A stretch of DNA of 64,000 nt. It comes from Blautia sp. OF03-15BH. Its GTDB lineage: Bacteria; Bacillota; Clostridia; Lachnospirales; Lachnospiraceae. Location of the stretch: the NCBI RefSeq assembly GCF_003463065.1, contig NZ_QSCM01000008.1, positions 62,001 through 126,000 of the forward strand, written 5' to 3'. The notes beneath the pieces were generated by a model. It worked only from the letters and a program-made list of their open reading frames with translations, was not told the origin of the DNA and ran no database searches. Each line of letters opens with the position of its first letter. Position 1 is the first letter of the stretch. Of this stretch, positions 7,350-16,376 are shown one piece after another. The translations under genes and the position numbers were made by a program.

Positions 7350-8585
7350 ATGAATAAGAAGAAATCAATCGCATTTTTCTTAAGTATGGCAGCCTGCCTG
7401 TCTCTGGGTTTGGGAAGCATTCACGCAAAGGCTTACACCGACGAGGAGAAAGCCTACGTCAAATCCATGCTTCAGGCATACGGTTATTCACCGGATATGG
7501 CGGGAGCCAACCAGGCGTATCAGGATTACCTGAGCGGTAAATACAATGATATCTGTGAACAGTACGGTCTTCCGAAGCAGAACGTGGGAAGCGGAGATTC
7601 CGGCAGCAGCGACAGCCAGGGAAGCGGAGAAGGAACGGTTTCCGGCGACGGAAGCACGTCTTCCGGGGCAGCGCAGGATGACGGCAGGATCCATTTTGAT
7701 CAGGCCAGAAGTGAAGAAGGCCTTTATTCCGTAACCTTAAAAGAAATCTGGGTAGAGGATGCCGTCCAGCCTCCTGTCATTACTGCCGGGAGCAGCCGTA
7801 TCGATTCCCAGGAGACAGATATGCAGTATGCGGACCTGATTTTCGAGGTGACAAACGAAGGCTCTGAGGATATGGATGTATCGGAACTTCTCACCCTCAC
7901 CCTGAATGACCACACCACAGACTATGAGGAAAGCCTGATCCGCAAAGAGTCCGCCCATGGAGCAGACCTTACCGAAGACACCATGCTGGCAGCGGGAGAA
8001 ACGGGAAGCTTCCATTATATTACCCTGGTTCCGAAGACCAGCGAAAGCTTTATCGGAAAAGCAGAACTCAACGGAAACACCTATGAGATCCGTTTTGATA
8101 CCACGACCCATCCGGGGAACAGAGAGACTCTGGAAGAGGGACAGACGTTGGAATGTGCGGATTTTGCAGCAGTTACCATGGGTTCATGGGTTCTGGATAC
8201 AGCAGAAGGCAGAGAAGATACCGTTTCCGGTGAAACAGAAGAAAATGCTGGAGCGGAGACGGAAGAAGATACAGCTTCTGAAGTGGAAAACACAGACAAA
8301 ACGGTGGATAACTCTTCCGAAAATCTCATGGGCGGTGCAAAAAACCTGCATCTGACGGCCAAAGTAAACAACCTTTCTGAAAAAGAGAGCAGCAGCGATG
8401 CTTATCTTGGTCTTCTGATCCTTGCAGACGGAAATCTTTACCGGGGACAGGTAAGCACTCCGGAAAACATGGCTTCCGGAGAAGAAAAAGAAGTAAACCT
8501 GGAGGCAGTCCTTCCCGGAGATGTGACAGAAGAGGCAATACAGGTCCTCGTTTATTTTGATGGAACCTGGTACCATTGCAAGTAA
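7350..8585 (+). CDS. Secreted protein with two Ig-like (DUF4352/DUF5067-type) domains
   Basis: Start chosen at ATG 7350 because ACGGAG lies just upstream and the protein then begins with a clean signal peptide (MNKKKSIAFFLSMAACLS, ending at about HAKA). The longer frame from 7281 runs through leader structure. After the signal come a short helical region, a Gly/Ser/Asp linker (about residues 80-115), a beta-sandwich-like domain (about 120-260), an acidic linker rich in Glu/Thr, and a second similar domain to residue 411. No catalytic motif is visible. It is probably a surface or secreted accessory protein. The domain name is from general pattern only. Confidence 0.75.
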   Translation: MNKKKSIAFFLSMAACLSLGLGSIHAKAYTDEEKAYVKSMLQAYGYSPDMAGANQAYQDYLSGKYNDICEQYGLPKQNVGSGDSGSSDSQGSGEGTVSGDGSTSSGAAQDDGRIHFDQARSEEGLYSVTLKEIWVEDAVQPPVITAGSSRIDSQETDMQYADLIFEVTNEGSEDMDVSELLTLTLNDHTTDYEESLIRKESAHGADLTEDTMLAAGETGSFHYITLVPKTSESFIGKAELNGNTYEIRFDTTTHPGNRETLEEGQTLECADFAAVTMGSWVLDTAEGREDTVSGETEENAGAETEEDTASEVENTDKTVDNSSENLMGGAKNLHLTAKVNNLSEKESSSDAYLGLLILADGNLYRGQVSTPENMASGEEKEVNLEAVLPGDVTEEAIQVLVYFDGTWYHCK

Positions 8586-8671
8586 GCATGAAAAAGCATA
8601 TTTCAGGAGCTCCTGTTTTTCGGTAAAATGTGGAAAACAGGACTCTGTACATTCGGAAAGGTGGAAAAACA

Positions 8672-9364
8672 GTGGAAGTGCAGAAGAAAAGACCGCTTCA
8701 GGCAGTGATTTTTGACGTGGATGGTCTGATGCTGGATTCAGAACGGCTGGTCATGCGCTCCTGGGATATAGCCGGAGAAAAAATGGGCTATGGTCCTCTG
8801 GGGCACAACATTTATCATACCCTCGGCATGAATCTTAAAGGCAGGGAAGAATATTTTAAACGCGTGTACGGAGAGGATTTTCCGTTTGCTGAATTTACAG
8901 AGGTCTACCGGGAGGAGAGCAGAATGATTCAGGAAAAAGAGGGCGTTCCTGTGAAAAAAGGTCTGCCGGAACTGATGGCGTTTTTGAAAAAAGAAGGCTT
9001 TGCTCTGGCAGTAGCCACTTCATCCAGTCAGGAGCGGACAAAGGAGAAACTGAAAGGTTGTGGTGTATGGGATGATTTTTCTGTGATCATCTGTGGTGAC
9101 CAGGTACACCGCTCCAAGCCGGATCCGGAAATTTATGAAAAGGCAGGAACCGCTCTTAGAGCAGAGCCCGGAAAAACGCTGGTTCTAGAGGACTCTCAGA
9201 ATGGCCTCAGATCCGCCCTGAACGCAGGCATGCTTCCCATCATGATACCGGACATTCTCAGATCCGCTCCGGAACTGGAACCACTCATCGAAGCGAAACT
9301 TGACGATCTCGCCCAGGTGATTCCCTATGTGAAAGAACATTTTTATAAAGAGAAAGTTGAATAA
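8672..9364 (+). CDS. HAD-superfamily hydrolase, beta-phosphoglucomutase-like
   Basis: Likely a sugar-phosphate phosphatase or phosphomutase of HAD subfamily IA. Motif I is FDVDGLMLDSE, with nucleophile and acid Asp at residues 15 and 17 from GTG 8672. Motif II is AVATSSSQ, motif III lysine is in SKPDPEIY, and motif IV is VLEDSQNG. A cap domain lies between motifs I and II. GTG 8672 follows GGAAAGGTGG at good spacing and places motif I near the N-terminus, as in the family. GTG 8630 is in frame but lacks a clear RBS. The substrate is not predictable. Confidence 0.85.
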   Translation: MEVQKKRPLQAVIFDVDGLMLDSERLVMRSWDIAGEKMGYGPLGHNIYHTLGMNLKGREEYFKRVYGEDFPFAEFTEVYREESRMIQEKEGVPVKKGLPELMAFLKKEGFALAVATSSSQERTKEKLKGCGVWDDFSVIICGDQVHRSKPDPEIYEKAGTALRAEPGKTLVLEDSQNGLRSALNAGMLPIMIPDILRSAPELEPLIEAKLDDLAQVIPYVKEHFYKEKVE

Positions 9365-9379
9365 TTTTGCAAAATCCAA

Positions 9380-9408
9380 TTGTAAAAAAATAAAATATAA
9401 GTTATACT
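9380..9408 (+). promoter_or_regulatory. Predicted promoter of the Rpn-family gene
   Basis: TTGTAA (9380-9385), 17-bp spacer, TATACT (9403-9408), followed by RBS AGGAAGG and ATG 9444. Confidence 0.55.
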
Positions 9409-9443
9409 TACATTAAGAATTCTTCCTCTTAGGAAGGAAAATA

Positions 9444-10274
9444 ATGGAAAATAAAAAATTTAAAAATCTGACGATTCGTGATGCCTTTTTATTTGCAGCA
9501 GTTATGACAGACCAGGAAATCTGCAGGAAACTGCTGGAGCTTTCCTTAGGAATTATCATTGCCAGTGTTCAGGTACAGACCGAAAAGACGATGTCCTATC
9601 ATTCGGAATACCATGGAGTTCGCCTGGACGTATATGCTGCAGACGAAAAGCATACGAGGTACAATGTGGAAATGCAGGTGGCTCGTCAAGATTATCTTCC
9701 GAAAAGGAGCAGGTATTATCATGCTCAGTTGGATATGGATGCTCTGCTTGCCGGAGAATCCTATGAAAATTTACCGGATACCTATGTGATCTTTATCTGC
9801 GATTTTGATCCGTTTGGAGATGGCTTTTACCGGTATTACACCAGAACAAACTGTGAAGAAACCGGAAAGGCGGTAACGGATGGTGTAATAAGTGTATATC
9901 TGAATACCAGAGGCGAAAAAGAAGAGGGAATTTCTCCGGAACTTGTGGAATTTTTAAATTATGTGAAAAATTCCGGAAGGAAAGTGATCCAGGAAACGCC
10001 AGGTTCCTTTGTGAATCAGATTCAATGCTATATTGAGGAGATAAAAAGCAGTCGTGCAATGGAGGAACGTTATATGCTGTTAGAAGAGATGTTGCAAAAA
10101 GAAAAACAGGAAGGTATTTTAGAAAGCATTTTTACAATTCTCGATTCTAAGTTTTCTGTACCTGAAGAATTGAAAAATCAGATGAAAACAGAGAAAAATC
10201 CTCAAAAACTGAAAAGCTGGCTCTTGCTCTCAACGAAAGCAGTTTCGTTAGAAGATTTTTGCAGGCATATGTAA
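9444..10274 (+). CDS. Rpn-family PD-(D/E)XK nuclease / putative transposase
   Basis: An intact 276-residue member of the recombination-promoting nuclease family (PDDEXK_2 type), proteins that nick DNA and promote recA-independent recombination. The start KNLTIRDAFLFAAVMTDQEI is typical. The probable nuclease core is Asp62 (RLDVYAADE) with Glu76-Met-Gln78 (YNVEMQ). An Arg/Tyr-rich segment follows (RSRYYHAQLD). The C-terminal third is helical and differs from the broken copies at 11125 and 19469, so it is a separate branch. It has its own promoter and terminator (10406-10446). Confidence 0.88.
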   Translation: MENKKFKNLTIRDAFLFAAVMTDQEICRKLLELSLGIIIASVQVQTEKTMSYHSEYHGVRLDVYAADEKHTRYNVEMQVARQDYLPKRSRYYHAQLDMDALLAGESYENLPDTYVIFICDFDPFGDGFYRYYTRTNCEETGKAVTDGVISVYLNTRGEKEEGISPELVEFLNYVKNSGRKVIQETPGSFVNQIQCYIEEIKSSRAMEERYMLLEEMLQKEKQEGILESIFTILDSKFSVPEELKNQMKTEKNPQKLKSWLLLSTKAVSLEDFCRHM

Positions 10275-10405
10275 TCAACTATTCTTATAAAATATCTATG
10301 TCCATTCTGGACAAAATACGTCTTATCATTCCCCATCATTTTATACATATAAATACGAGGAAGAATTCTATCTATCATGTATTTATCGGAATAAGCGCAT
10401 AAAAG

Positions 10406-10446
10406 CCTCCGTGCAGTCAGGAAAAACTTCTGCGCGGAGGTTTTTT
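10406..10446 (+). terminator. Rho-independent terminator
   Basis: 11-bp stem CCTCCGTGCAG with CTGCGCGGAGG (10406-10416/10430-10440, one G-U pair) followed by six T. Confidence 0.85.
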
Positions 10447-10640
10447 CGTGAAAAAAGGGAAATATAAAATTTTGGTTTTAAAAGTATTTATAGTAGGTAT
10501 AATTAGAAATACAGAAAAAAATTATGGTATATTTAAAAACACAAACTGTGTACAACGAGTAAACAAAAAAGAAAATTTATATATAAAACGAAAACTTGTG
10601 AAAGAAAATGACATATTTCAGAAAAAAAGAGGGTGGAGAT

Positions 10641-10822
10641 ATGGAAGGATTCCGTTCAGCAGCAGGACGGCTTCATATGCTGTTTGCGGATGAAGACGAA
10701 TATTATACAGACAGTCTGGTAAAGATGGACCGGGAAACGTATATCGGTTATTGCCTGCAGAGAGCCGGTTACCAGGGGATTTATTTGAAGGAAATAATGA
10801 ACGCGAGAAGATCCTAATCTTT
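10641..10822 (+). pseudogene. Fossil fusion: truncated unknown gene joined to a methyltransferase tail
   Basis: An ATG at 10641 with RBS GGTGGAG opens a frame starting MEGFRSAAGRLHMLFADEDE that I do not recognise. After about 44 codons it runs into bases 10773-10822, which copy the last 50 bp of the methyltransferase gene at 20066-20662 (the tail encoding FEGNNEREKILIFE), but in another frame, so it stops early. The copied tail continues directly into the repeat at 10815. It is a relic of recombination, not a working gene. Confidence 0.6.
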
Positions 10823-11092
10823 GAAATAATCAGCCCATTGACTTGTCTGTAAATTCGCGTGTACATTTGAAAAGCCTTAGTGTAGCCCGTATCAAAAAGA
10901 TTCATAAAAACATATAAAATATTATATCCTATATGCAAAGTAATAATCAAAAAATGCATTTATATATGATATTGTTATAGCTACGGGGAAACAGAAAAAT
11001 AAAATTTGTCTATGGAAAATCCGGTTGATTCCTGAGGCAATTTTGCCTTATAATAACAGTAGATTGCTAGCCTTTTGTGGAGTCGTAGAAGA
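10815..11092 (+). repeat. Direct repeat, left copy (about 275 bp)
   Basis: Nearly the same sequence recurs at 19198-19468, in the same orientation. Both run from the TTTGAAATAATCAG region through GTAGCCCGTATCAAAAA and end at CTTTTGTGGAGTCGTAGAAG. In each case a broken Rpn-type transposase follows at once, so this is probably the 5' flank of that element family. Confidence 0.85.
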
Positions 11093-11124
11093 TACCTGGA
11101 CAATACAAAAGGAGGCTGTACCGT

Positions 11125-11431
11125 TTGTACACGGAGATGAGAAATGCAGTAGCAGCTGCCGATGAAAAAGCACAGTATGATGAATATGCAAAGTAAGATT
11201 CCTCTGACAGAAAAGGAAAGAAGAGATGTGAAACTTATGTGTAATTTAAGCGAAGGTATAGAAGAAAAAGCATTGGAGAAAGGAAGAGCAGAAGGACGAG
11301 AAGAAGAAAAAGCAGAGTTTATTTTAAATATGCATAGAGAAGGCTTTTCTCTTGAACAGATCGCCCGAGTTGCAAGGATGGAAATCGAAGAGATAAAAAC
11401 AATCATAAAAGAAGTGCCTCCATCCTGTTAA
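11125..11431 (+). pseudogene. Rpn-type transposase with a large internal deletion
   Basis: RBS AAGGAGG (11109-11115) and a TTG start lead into YTEMRNAVAAADEKAQYDE, the N-terminus of the PDDEXK transposase family. The sequence then jumps directly to the C-terminal part (KIPLTEKERRDVKLMC, then FILNMHREGFSLEQIARVAR) in another frame. The whole nuclease core is missing. The C-terminal half is nearly identical to 19840-20010. Both ends with the core removed is the pattern of an internally deleted, non-autonomous element. Confidence 0.8.
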
Positions 11432-11451
11432 ACAGGAGAAATAACAAAAAG

Positions 11452-11482
11452 CAGCAGATTCGTAAAGGTCTGTTGTTTTTTT
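11452..11482 (+). terminator. Terminator after the deleted transposase
   Basis: A 9-bp stem (11452-11460 with 11467-11475, some G-U pairs) followed by seven T. Confidence 0.6.
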
Positions 11483-11556
11483 GACTTTCAATAAGTTGAG
11501 GATGTGGTATATTGGTAATAAGGGAGGCGAAAAATAAATATCTCCCGGAGGTATCG

Positions 11557-13341
11557 ATGAAAATGAAAAAAGGAAAGAAAAAATCACTGTTTTATAAAAT
11601 CTGCGCCGCCATGATTCTGACAGGCATGTTGCCGTTGATTTTGATAAATGGCATCTGGCTTCATAACACGAGTAATATTGTCTATAAGAATGAGATCCAG
11701 ACGGCATCTTCCATGCTTTATCAGCTATCGATGCGGATGGAAAACATTATGAATTTTGTAAATACCTGCTCCTACTCCTTCCTGTTTGATACAAAGGCGA
11801 GAGCGATTCTGTCCGCGAAGCCTAAAAGCGAAGAAGAACGGGAAAAGAATGAAACTTATATCAAGAATATCTTTTCTCAAATCAAGAAAAACAATACGAT
11901 GATCCGGAGTCTGGAATTTGATGGAAAATATTATCAAATTTCATCCGAAGATACAGCAGACTTTGAGATGCTGCAGCAGTATGACTGGTATCAGGACTTT
12001 GTAGATTATTATCTGGAGGGATTTTCTCCGGTTTACTGCAATTCTTACATAGAAAGGATGAACACACCTGTTTTTGGCTGGATAAGGAAGGTCGCATATG
12101 CAAAGACAAGTGATGTTGCAGGAAATTTCCTCATTGAGATCGCATATTCCAGTATTCGCAGCCTTGCAGAAGAAATTCAAGATGATATGGGAAATTCGAT
12201 CCTTGTTTTTGATAAAAAGGGTAATTTGATTTTTCATCCGGAAGGAAGATTTTCGACAAACGAAGAGGAGAAAAAACTTTTTCAACGGATAAAAAGCGGG
12301 GAAAACGAGATTGCATTGAGTGGTGGAAGGGAAAAATACACCTGTCTTGTGACCAGAGTATCGACTCCTCAGTGGTACATTGCTATGTTTGTAAATGAAA
12401 AACAGCTGATGGCATATGGAAAGCAGTCCACCATGCAGAGCATGATTCTGGGTATCTTGATTCTGATTGCAGGCATCGTGCTTGCCTACATGATCTCAAG
12501 ACATATCACCAGACCAGTCAAACAGCTGGCAGAGACCATGGAATTGGTGGAAAAAAATTATCTGGATGTATCGGTACCGACAGACCAGAAAATCGTGGAA
12601 CTTGAGATATTATCGAAGGGTTTTAACAATATGTTATCTCATATCCAACAGCTTCTGGAAGACGTACGGGCGGAGGAACAGGAAAAGAAGGCACTGGAGA
12701 TAAAAATGCTACAGGCGCAGATCAATCCGCATTTTCTTTACAATATACTGAATGTCATTCGTTGGAAAGCAATGATGCACGGAGAAAAATCAATCAGCAA
12801 TATGATCGTTTCTCTGATTAAGCTTTTGGAATTCAGTGGAAAAAGAGTCAATACCTTTGTGCCGATCGAGAAAGAACTAGAACATGTGTCAAGTTATCTG
12901 GATTTGATCAAATCGCAGTATCAGGATGATTTTGATGTGATTTATGAGGTAGATCCGGAAGCACTTCCCTGCTATACGGTAAAATTTTTACTGCAGCCGC
13001 TGGCTGAAAATGCGGTCTTTCATGGGCTGGAGCCGATGGAGGGCAAAGGAAAGATTTTTATCGGGATCAAAAAAGCGGAAAACTGGATTCATTTTCAGGT
13101 AAAAGACAACGGTGTAGGAATGTCTGAGGAAATGCAGCGGAATCAGTCAGCATTTCGGGGACTTGGCATTTATAACGTGAATGAGCGTCTGAAAAAGCAT
13201 TTTGGCGAAGCAAGCATGCTGAATATTGAGAGTCAGCCGGGAGAAGGAACAAAAATTTTCTTTAAGATACCGGTAATAACGGAAGCACCTTTGGAGGAAG
13301 GGGAGAAGGAAAATGGAACGGATACTGCTGGTGGACGATGA
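11557..13341 (+). CDS. YesM-type sensor histidine kinase
   Basis: Membrane sensor for an extracellular cue, probably the substrate-bound binding protein or the sugar imported by the neighbouring transporter. It has TM1 (about residues 12-33), a large extracellular domain, TM2 (about 294-314), a HAMP segment, a His_kinase domain with QAQINPHFLYNILN (phospho-acceptor His near 392), and an HATPase domain with an N-box (LAENAVFHGLE) and VKDNGVGM. ATG 11557 follows GGAGG perfectly. An upstream TTG (11512) would only add leader-like residues. The end overlaps the response-regulator gene by 29 bp. Confidence 0.93.
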   Translation: MKMKKGKKKSLFYKICAAMILTGMLPLILINGIWLHNTSNIVYKNEIQTASSMLYQLSMRMENIMNFVNTCSYSFLFDTKARAILSAKPKSEEEREKNETYIKNIFSQIKKNNTMIRSLEFDGKYYQISSEDTADFEMLQQYDWYQDFVDYYLEGFSPVYCNSYIERMNTPVFGWIRKVAYAKTSDVAGNFLIEIAYSSIRSLAEEIQDDMGNSILVFDKKGNLIFHPEGRFSTNEEEKKLFQRIKSGENEIALSGGREKYTCLVTRVSTPQWYIAMFVNEKQLMAYGKQSTMQSMILGILILIAGIVLAYMISRHITRPVKQLAETMELVEKNYLDVSVPTDQKIVELEILSKGFNNMLSHIQQLLEDVRAEEQEKKALEIKMLQAQINPHFLYNILNVIRWKAMMHGEKSISNMIVSLIKLLEFSGKRVNTFVPIEKELEHVSSYLDLIKSQYQDDFDVIYEVDPEALPCYTVKFLLQPLAENAVFHGLEPMEGKGKIFIGIKKAENWIHFQVKDNGVGMSEEMQRNQSAFRGLGIYNVNERLKKHFGEASMLNIESQPGEGTKIFFKIPVITEAPLEEGEKENGTDTAGGR

Positions 13342-14863
13342 ACCGATCTTTCGCATGGGACTGCGTTCTGTGATATCCTGGGAGGAACTGGGTTGCCAGA
13401 TCGTAGGGGAGGCGAAAAATGGGGAGGAAGCACTGATTCAGATCGAAGAAAAAAAGCCGGATATTGTTTTTCTGGATATTAAGATGCCTAAAATGGATGG
13501 AATCCGGGTGCTGGAAAAACGAAAAAGATATGAGAAAAATCCCAAGTTTGTCGTGCTCAGCTGTTTTAATGAGTATGAATACGTTCGTGAAGCCATGAAA
13601 TTGGGCGCTTTTGATTATCTTTTTAAACCCTTGATGGAAGGAAAGGATATTGCTGCCGTCATAAAAGAGATTCAGGCGCAGGATAACAAAGGCGAGCAGG
13701 GAGAAGAACAGAAAAAACAGCAGCGGATCAGTCATGCGCTGAGGGAAGTTCTGGATGGCGGTTCAGAAGAGCAATTGTTTGAACTCTGTGATCTGTTTGA
13801 AAAATATCCCTATTTTCTGATGGAGATAAGGGTTCCTCATGGAGAAACGAAAAAATCAAAAAGAGCGACCATGCTTACCTTGGCGGGGGAGGTGCTGACG
13901 GGATGCTTTGACGAAGGAATGTTTCCTTTCTTGGTAAAGCAGGAGGAAAAAATTTCAGGTCTGTTCTTTTTTAAGGAAACAGAAGGGTATGAACTTCCAT
14001 CTGCCCGGAAAAATTTATGGAAGAAAGTGAAAGAATACATAGAAATTCCTGTTTGGATCAGCTGCTCCGGGATTCAGAGAGGAAAAGCTTCCTTGAAAAG
14101 GGGCATTTCTGAGATGCAAATGGCGGCAGAAGCCCATTTTTTTAGCTGTTATGGAAATAAGAATGAAGAATATCTGGAATTTAAAGAATGGATGGAGAGA
14201 AGCTATGATCTTGTAAGTCTGTATCAGAAAGACTACTTTAAGATGCGGAAATTATTTGGTGAGGAAAAGACGGAAGAGATTAACAAGTGTCTTCAGGAAA
14301 TCTGTCAGAGCATATTAAAAAATGAGCAGAAAAATGCCAAAGACTTTGCTCATTTTCTGGCAGATGTCATTGTTGGAAGTATGCGCTATTATGATAGAAG
14401 AGAGCTTCTGGAAAATCTTATTATGGGAGAATATGATATGATTTCAAGGTTGTATCATCAGGAGACGATGGAAGATTGCTGCAATTATTTTCTGATGGTC
14501 TTGGATAGAATTTTTGCGGAAAATAGGAAAAAAGAAGAACAGATTGATTCCAGAACAGCAACCATATGGAAGGTAAAAAAGTACCTGGCAGTTCATTACA
14601 GTGAGAAACTTAAGCTTCAGGACATAGCGGATCAGTTTCATTTGTCAGTGAAATATTTTTGTAAGATATTTAAAGAAGAAACTGGAGAGACTTTTGTGAG
14701 TTATCTTACTGAACTTCGTCTGAAGGAAGCAGAGAAACTTTTAAAGACGACAGAGCTAAAAACTTATGAGATTGCGGAGCGGACGGGATTTTCGGACTAT
14801 CATCATTTTTGTAAGACCTTTAAAAAAGTGACAGGAAAAACGCCATCGGATATCCGGGGCTGA
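13313..14863 (+). CDS. YesN-type response regulator with AraC DNA-binding domain
   Basis: Partner of the upstream kinase and probable activator of the transporter genes that follow. The receiver domain starts MERILLVDDEP, has acidic Asp8/Asp9 and phospho-acceptor Asp55 (IVFLDIKMPKMDG), and the usual LFKPL lysine. A middle region of unknown fold follows. The last 100 residues form two AraC helix-turn-helix units (KLQDIADQFHLSVKYFCKIF and YEIAERTGFSDYHHFCKTFK). 516 residues is normal for this group. The RBS is GGGGAGAAGG, within the kinase gene. Confidence 0.95.
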   Translation: MERILLVDDEPIFRMGLRSVISWEELGCQIVGEAKNGEEALIQIEEKKPDIVFLDIKMPKMDGIRVLEKRKRYEKNPKFVVLSCFNEYEYVREAMKLGAFDYLFKPLMEGKDIAAVIKEIQAQDNKGEQGEEQKKQQRISHALREVLDGGSEEQLFELCDLFEKYPYFLMEIRVPHGETKKSKRATMLTLAGEVLTGCFDEGMFPFLVKQEEKISGLFFFKETEGYELPSARKNLWKKVKEYIEIPVWISCSGIQRGKASLKRGISEMQMAAEAHFFSCYGNKNEEYLEFKEWMERSYDLVSLYQKDYFKMRKLFGEEKTEEINKCLQEICQSILKNEQKNAKDFAHFLADVIVGSMRYYDRRELLENLIMGEYDMISRLYHQETMEDCCNYFLMVLDRIFAENRKKEEQIDSRTATIWKVKKYLAVHYSEKLKLQDIADQFHLSVKYFCKIFKEETGETFVSYLTELRLKEAEKLLKTTELKTYEIAERTGFSDYHHFCKTFKKVTGKTPSDIRG

Positions 14864-14902
14864 GAAACAGACCACAGGTAAAACACCTGTTGGTCTGTTT
14901 CT
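14863..14902 (+). terminator. Terminator after the two-component genes
   Basis: AGAAACAGACC (from 14863) pairs with GGTCTGTTTCT (to 14902), with an inner ACAGGT/ACCTGT stem. It separates the regulators from the transporter operon. Confidence 0.8.
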
Positions 14903-15066
14903 GTATAGAAGCGAAGATATGATACGATAGAAGAAAATATGATACAAAAAAGAAGAGAAATCCGAAGAGAGAGGATTTATGACACAGGAAAACGAATATT
15001 TTCAATGTTTTTTACATCTGATATTTTATATACTACAGTCACAAAAAAACAAAGGAGGTACGAGGT

Positions 15067-16314
15067 ATGAAAAGAAATGTAAAAGGCTTTATGGCACTGG
15101 CAATTGCAGGAGGACTGGCAATTTCCGGATTGGGAGGAATCCCTTCTGTGGAGGCATCCGATGGAAAGACAGTTATCAACTTTTACTATTGGGATGAAGG
15201 TCAGAAAGAAGGCATGGACGAGCTGATCTCTATGTTTGAGACATCTCAGGATGAGATAGTTGTGGAGTCTACCATCGTACCCTGGGGTGAATACTGGACG
15301 AAACTGAAAACAGCTCTTCCAACGGGAACAGGACCGGATGTATTCTGGATGAATATGTATGCACCAGATTATATGAATGCAGGGCTTTTGTTGGATCTTA
15401 CAGATAATCTGAATGAAGCAGGAGTGGATATGAGTAAGTATCCTGAGGCTGTTTCAGAAATGTATACGCAGGATGGAAAGATTTATGGTGTACCAAAGGA
15501 TTATGATGGAATGGCACTCTATTATAACAAAGCTATTTTTGATGAGATGGGAGTAGAGTATCCGACAGCAGACTGGACTTGGGATGATCTTCTGGAAAAA
15601 GCACAGGCACTCACCAATGAGAGCCATTATGGATTTATCGCAAGACCGGATGGAAACAGTGGATATCAGAACTTTATTTATGAAAATGGCGGTTCTCTGG
15701 TAGATGCAGATGGTATGCCAACAGTAAATGGAAAAGAAGTGACAGAGGCGTTACAGTTCGAGCATGATCTCATGTATGAATACAAAGTAGCACCGACAGG
15801 TACGGAACTTCTGGAATTTGCACCGGATGATATGTTCATTTCCGGACAGGCTGCGATGATCACCAGTGGTTCTTGGTCTATTCAGACTTATGTAGAGGCA
15901 TTGGGAAGTGACTGCCAGATAGCAGAATTGCCGATGAAGGTAAAAAAAGGAGCAACCACTCATGGACTGGCTTACAGTGTGGCAGCAAACAGCAGCAATA
16001 AAGAAGCCGCAATGAAATTTGTTGAATTTGCAGCGACAAAGGAAGCTCAGGAGGTAACTGCAAAAGCAGCGATTCCAGCATATGAGGGAACATCTGAACA
16101 GTGGCTGGAACTCTATCCGGATCAGGATGTGCAGATTCTTCTGGATTCTGTAGCTTATGCGTCTCCGAATCCATATTATGCAAAAAATCATTCAGAGACC
16201 GCTCAGATCTTTACCGATACGATCTCCGCTATGTGGGTAGATGAAAATGCAGATATTCAGGCAATGTTGGATGAAGCGCAGGAAAAAATGCTTGAGACCG
16301 TAAATAAGGAATAA
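15067..16314 (+). CDS. Extracellular sugar-binding protein of an ABC importer (family 1)
   Basis: Captures a carbohydrate for the permeases at 16377 and 17288. The signal peptide spans residues 1-30 (MALAIAGGLAISGLGG, then VEA as a signal-peptidase I site). The mature part (FYYWDEGQKEGMDELISMFE) is typical of MalE/UgpB-type proteins, and 415 residues is normal. Unusually there is no lipobox cysteine, which most Gram-positive binding proteins use for membrane anchoring. The RBS AAAGGAGGT is strong. Confidence 0.92.
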   Translation: MKRNVKGFMALAIAGGLAISGLGGIPSVEASDGKTVINFYYWDEGQKEGMDELISMFETSQDEIVVESTIVPWGEYWTKLKTALPTGTGPDVFWMNMYAPDYMNAGLLLDLTDNLNEAGVDMSKYPEAVSEMYTQDGKIYGVPKDYDGMALYYNKAIFDEMGVEYPTADWTWDDLLEKAQALTNESHYGFIARPDGNSGYQNFIYENGGSLVDADGMPTVNGKEVTEALQFEHDLMYEYKVAPTGTELLEFAPDDMFISGQAAMITSGSWSIQTYVEALGSDCQIAELPMKVKKGATTHGLAYSVAANSSNKEAAMKFVEFAATKEAQEVTAKAAIPAYEGTSEQWLELYPDQDVQILLDSVAYASPNPYYAKNHSETAQIFTDTISAMWVDENADIQAMLDEAQEKMLETVNKE

Positions 16315-16332
16315 AAGAAACAGGAAAATGGG

Positions 16333-16361
16333 AATGGGCTGCGGTAGAGCGGCCCATTTTT
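16333..16361 (+). terminator. Intercistronic hairpin with T tract (attenuator)
   Basis: AATGGGC (16333-16339) pairs with GCCCATT (16352-16358), then TTT. Placed between binding-protein and permease genes, it probably lets the binding protein be made in excess. Confidence 0.65.
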
Positions 16362-16376
16362 CAAAAGGGTGATCGT

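Noticed and set aside
10448..10693. Possible 81-codon gene after the Rpn nuclease terminator
   Set aside because: Very AT-rich, Lys/Asn-dominated translation with no RBS. It starts within the terminator T run.
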